A stretch of DNA of 8,518 nucleotides from positions 1-8,518 of the forward strand of contig CAIWSO010000436.1 of the NCBI GenBank assembly GCA_903915315.1, written 5' to 3'. This document shows, piece by piece, positions 7,304-8,518 of the stretch; the stretch's first letter is position 1; each line of letters opens with the position of its first letter. The translations under genes were made by a program, and so were the position numbers. Origin of the DNA: an uncultured Spartobacteria bacterium. GTDB taxonomy: Bacteria > Verrucomicrobiota > Verrucomicrobiia > Chthoniobacterales > Terrimicrobiaceae. The notes beneath the pieces were generated by a model that was not told the origin of the DNA, did no database searches, and was given only the letters and a program-made list of their open reading frames with translations.

Positions 7304-7312
7304 CCCTCCTTT
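7304..7312 (-). promoter_or_regulatory. Strong but unusually close Shine-Dalgarno of the greA-like gene
   Basis: The minus strand reads AAAGGAGGG immediately before the ATG at 7303, leaving one base between GGAGG and the start codon; five to nine is usual. It is the only strong Shine-Dalgarno-like site I see before a gene in this window. I see no ATG, GTG or TTG in the next ten codons that would restore normal spacing, so I keep this start. Confidence 0.5.
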
Positions 7313-7416
7313 GTCACAGAAAATGCCTACTCCATGCAAGGGGAAGAAATTACGACCAGCGTGCAAACATGGGTCGGGATGCACTTTTCTCTTTGCCAGA
7401 AGGTGCCAGACATTCA

Positions 7417-8046
7417 ATGTCTCTCGTCATGAATACTGCTGTGGAACAAGTGCTGGTCGTGCGAAGGGATTTTTTTGACAAGTTGGGAAGCTTCCAAGGC
7501 CTGTGCCCGAGAGTCGAAGATTACCTTCCCGCTTTTCTTCTCAAGGAGAACAATTTTTTTGTTCCACGTCCGTCTGCGGAAGAGGATCCCACACTCAAGC
7601 AGATCATTCCTTACGCGATTTTCATGCACGGCGACCGGATCCTTCATTACACACGGGGAGCGAAATCCGGCGAGAAACGACTCGTTGCGAAATCCTCCAT
7701 CGGCATCGGGGGTCATGTGAACGACACAGACGAAAATCTTTTACACTTCGACCAATCCACCTACCACAACGCGGTGAAACGCGAAATCAGCGAGGAACTT
7801 CGCCTCGGGGGTGGATTCCGCGAACGCGCGGTGGCTCTCATCAACGATGATTCCTCCGAAGTCGGACGGGTCCATCTCGGCGTGGTGCATTTGGTGGAAC
7901 TCGAAAATGACAACGTGAGCGCGGGTGAAAAAGCGATCGCAGAGCTAGGCTTCGCGACTCGCGAAGAATTACTCGAGCGCCGAGATACTTTTGAAACTTG
8001 GTCGCAGATCGTTCTCGATGGCCTGCCATTTCTTTTGAAATCCTAA
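7417..8046 (+). CDS. Nudix-fold protein with enlarged Nudix box
   Basis: The protein is 209 residues from the ATG at 7417 (MSLVMNTAVEQVLVV), which has a weak AAGG at 7400-7403; the ATG at 7429 is an alternative giving 205. The N-terminal part (VLVVRRDFF, LGSFQGL) and IIPYAIFMHGDRILHYTRG (about 80-98) are followed by the box: SIGIGGHVNDTDEN, then REISEELRL (about residues 110-144). The catalytic REUxEE half is intact. The two halves are separated by about 15 residues rather than seven, and the closing Gly of the box is Arg. I recall a group of bacterial proteins, often annotated only as Nudix or phosphoesterase, with this extra loop and a matching SxGxGGH start, so the insertion is probably a family trait. 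It likely hydrolyses a nucleoside diphosphate derivative in the cytoplasm; the substrate is unknown. It is divergent from the greA-like gene across 113 bp. Confidence 0.85.
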   Translation: MSLVMNTAVEQVLVVRRDFFDKLGSFQGLCPRVEDYLPAFLLKENNFFVPRPSAEEDPTLKQIIPYAIFMHGDRILHYTRGAKSGEKRLVAKSSIGIGGHVNDTDENLLHFDQSTYHNAVKREISEELRLGGGFRERAVALINDDSSEVGRVHLGVVHLVELENDNVSAGEKAIAELGFATREELLERRDTFETWSQIVLDGLPFLLKS

Positions 8047-8084
8047 AAATCCTGCAAATTGATTCACGGCGTTCACCCTTTGGG

Positions 8085-8097
8085 CTGCCTTAGGCAG
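8085..8097 (+). terminator. Possible weak terminator of the Nudix gene
   Basis: CTGCC-TTA-GGCAG gives a five-pair stem with a three-base loop, 38 bases after the Nudix stop, followed by TCTTTCT. The stem is short and the T-run is interrupted, so this is a weak candidate. Confidence 0.3.
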
Positions 8098-8149
8098 TCT
8101 TTCTCCGCTGCGCTTCGATTCTGTCACATCGCCTGCGGTGCAAGCCTCT

Positions 8150-8173
8150 CACGGAGACACCAAGACACGGAGA
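8150..8173. repeat. Direct repeat CACGGAGA, two copies 16 bp apart
   Basis: CACGGAGA occurs at 8150-8157 and 8166-8173, joined by CACCAAGA, so the whole reads as three degenerate 8-bp units. From memory, similar ACGGAGACAC-type spacers recur in environmental bacterial genomes; I cannot verify this here. Confidence 0.5.
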
Positions 8174-8247
8174 AAAGTTCTCGGCCGGAACGCCGCCATC
8201 ATTGTCGGCACAAGCGCCTCACACCTCTGACTGCGTCAACTCCGCGA

Positions 8248-8294
8248 AACCCAGTGCGTCAAAATGCGGGGCCAATTCTTGCGCTTGCTGGGTT
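8248..8294. repeat. Imperfect inverted repeat (hairpin), 47 bp
   Basis: AACCCAG at 8248-8254 pairs perfectly with CTGGGTT at 8288-8294. After a 1/3-base internal loop, GCG (8256-8258) pairs with CGC (8282-8284). The loop is 23 bases. No T-run follows. It could be a structured RNA, a remnant of a small palindromic element, or chance. Confidence 0.35.
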
Positions 8295-8300
8295 CAAAGA

Positions 8301-8318
8301 CGTGATTAGCGTGATTAA
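8301..8318. repeat. 9-bp tandem repeat CGTGATTAG/CGTGATTAA
   Basis: Two adjacent nine-base units, 8301-8309 and 8310-8318, differ only at the last base. An AT-rich stretch (AATATCAATAATTTG) follows. The repeat could be a decayed short tandem array or an operator-like site, but it sits downstream of both flanking genes, which argues against promoter control. Confidence 0.5.
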
Positions 8319-8368
8319 ATATCAATAATTTGCTGGCCTCTCTGACTCTTTCTCAAGTAGTAGGCCCT

Positions 8369-8518
8369 TCAAGTTTTCACCGCTTGGGCGTGTAGCTTCA
8401 AGCCGAGGGCGCCAACAACCTTGAGGATCGTTTCAAAGGCAGGACTCCGATCCCCCGAAAGCGCCTTGTAAAGGCTCTCGCGTGAGACTCCCGCATCACG
8501 TGCGACTTGCGTCATTCC
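8369..8518 (-). CDS. HigA/COG3636-type antitoxin, C-terminal part (5' end cut by window)
   Basis: The minus strand is open from the window end to a TGA at 8369-8371 and encodes 49 residues. They contain a helix-turn-helix: MTQVARDAGVSRESLYKALS, then DRSPAFETILKVVGALGLKLHA. This matches the C-terminal half of the putative addiction module antidote family (TIGR02684/COG3636), usually about 95-100 residues, where the phrase LYKALS with a following Gly and the FxTxLKVxxALGL segment are hallmarks. The antitoxin binds its own promoter and neutralises a RelE/HigB-like toxin. In this family the toxin gene normally comes first, so it should lie just beyond base 8518. The Met within this piece is internal to the family fold, not the start. 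The gene is intact as far as it can be seen. Family assignment is strong despite the short fragment. Confidence 0.85.
   Translation of the reverse strand, partial: GMTQVARDAGVSRESLYKALSGDRSPAFETILKVVGALGLKLHAQAVKT

Larger units (their letters stand above)
8047..8368. other. 322-bp intergenic region with short repeats and no credible gene
   Basis: No frame here encodes a plausible protein. The plus frame from a TTG at 8059 (89 codons) is Arg/His-rich with no domain. The stretch holds a small palindrome, an 8-bp direct repeat, a longer imperfect inverted repeat and a 9-bp tandem repeat, each listed separately. It separates the Nudix gene from a convergent antitoxin gene. The mix looks like a decayed or repeat-derived spacer next to accessory DNA. 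Confidence 0.6.

Noticed and set aside
7304..7416. Divergent promoters between the GreA-type and Nudix genes
   Set aside because: TTGTCA and TTGCAC/TTGCAT boxes can be found, but none has a convincing -10 element at proper spacing.
8059..8328. An 89-codon plus-strand frame from a TTG in the repeat-bearing spacer
   Set aside because: It has a rare start, an Arg/His-rich composition and no domain, and it runs through the short repeats.

Overview
The window looks like a piece of a bacterial chromosome from the PVC group, most likely Verrucomicrobiota. Three things suggest this: a GreA-type transcription factor with a very long N-terminal extension (as I recall in chlamydial GreA), short HemA and HemC proteins encoded next to a HemX/CcsA-type membrane protein, and moderately GC-rich sequence with few Shine-Dalgarno sites. 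The lineage call is inference from gene content; I could not run a search.

Layout. (1) Positions 1-1612, plus strand: the C-terminal part of an M16 zinc peptidase, whose HxxEH motif lies before the window, followed after one base by a HAD-family phosphatase/phosphoglucomutase-like gene. (2) Positions 1744-1977, plus strand: a 77-residue zinc-ribbon protein of unknown role. (3) Positions 1990-7303, minus strand: a tight cluster read in the order greA-like factor, HemX/CcsA-type membrane protein, hemA, hemC, then a membrane-anchored helical protein. hemX-like/hemA and hemA/hemC overlap by four bases (ATGA), which points to coupled translation. (4) Positions 7417-8046, plus strand: a divergent gene for a Nudix-fold protein with an enlarged Nudix box. 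(5) Positions 8047-8368: 322 bp with no credible gene, carrying short direct, tandem and inverted repeats. (6) Positions 8369-8518, minus strand: the C-terminal 49 residues of a HigA/COG3636-type helix-turn-helix antitoxin, cut by the window end; its toxin partner would lie just outside.

How the genes work together. HemA (glutamyl-tRNA to glutamate-1-semialdehyde) and HemC (porphobilinogen to hydroxymethylbilane) are two steps of C5-route tetrapyrrole synthesis. The adjacent eight-helix protein lacks the tryptophan-rich WWD motif of true CcsA haem handlers and resembles HemX/YpjD, a family linked in Bacillus to control of HemA level. Both Hem enzymes lack much of their usual C-terminal domain. 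The HemC end is the more suspicious of the two, because both alternative frames stay open past its stop.

I see no clearly new defence or mobile system. The points most worth a second look are the paired C-terminal shortening of HemA and HemC, the extended GreA, the small zinc-ribbon protein, and the unlisted antitoxin fragment with its repeat-bearing flank.
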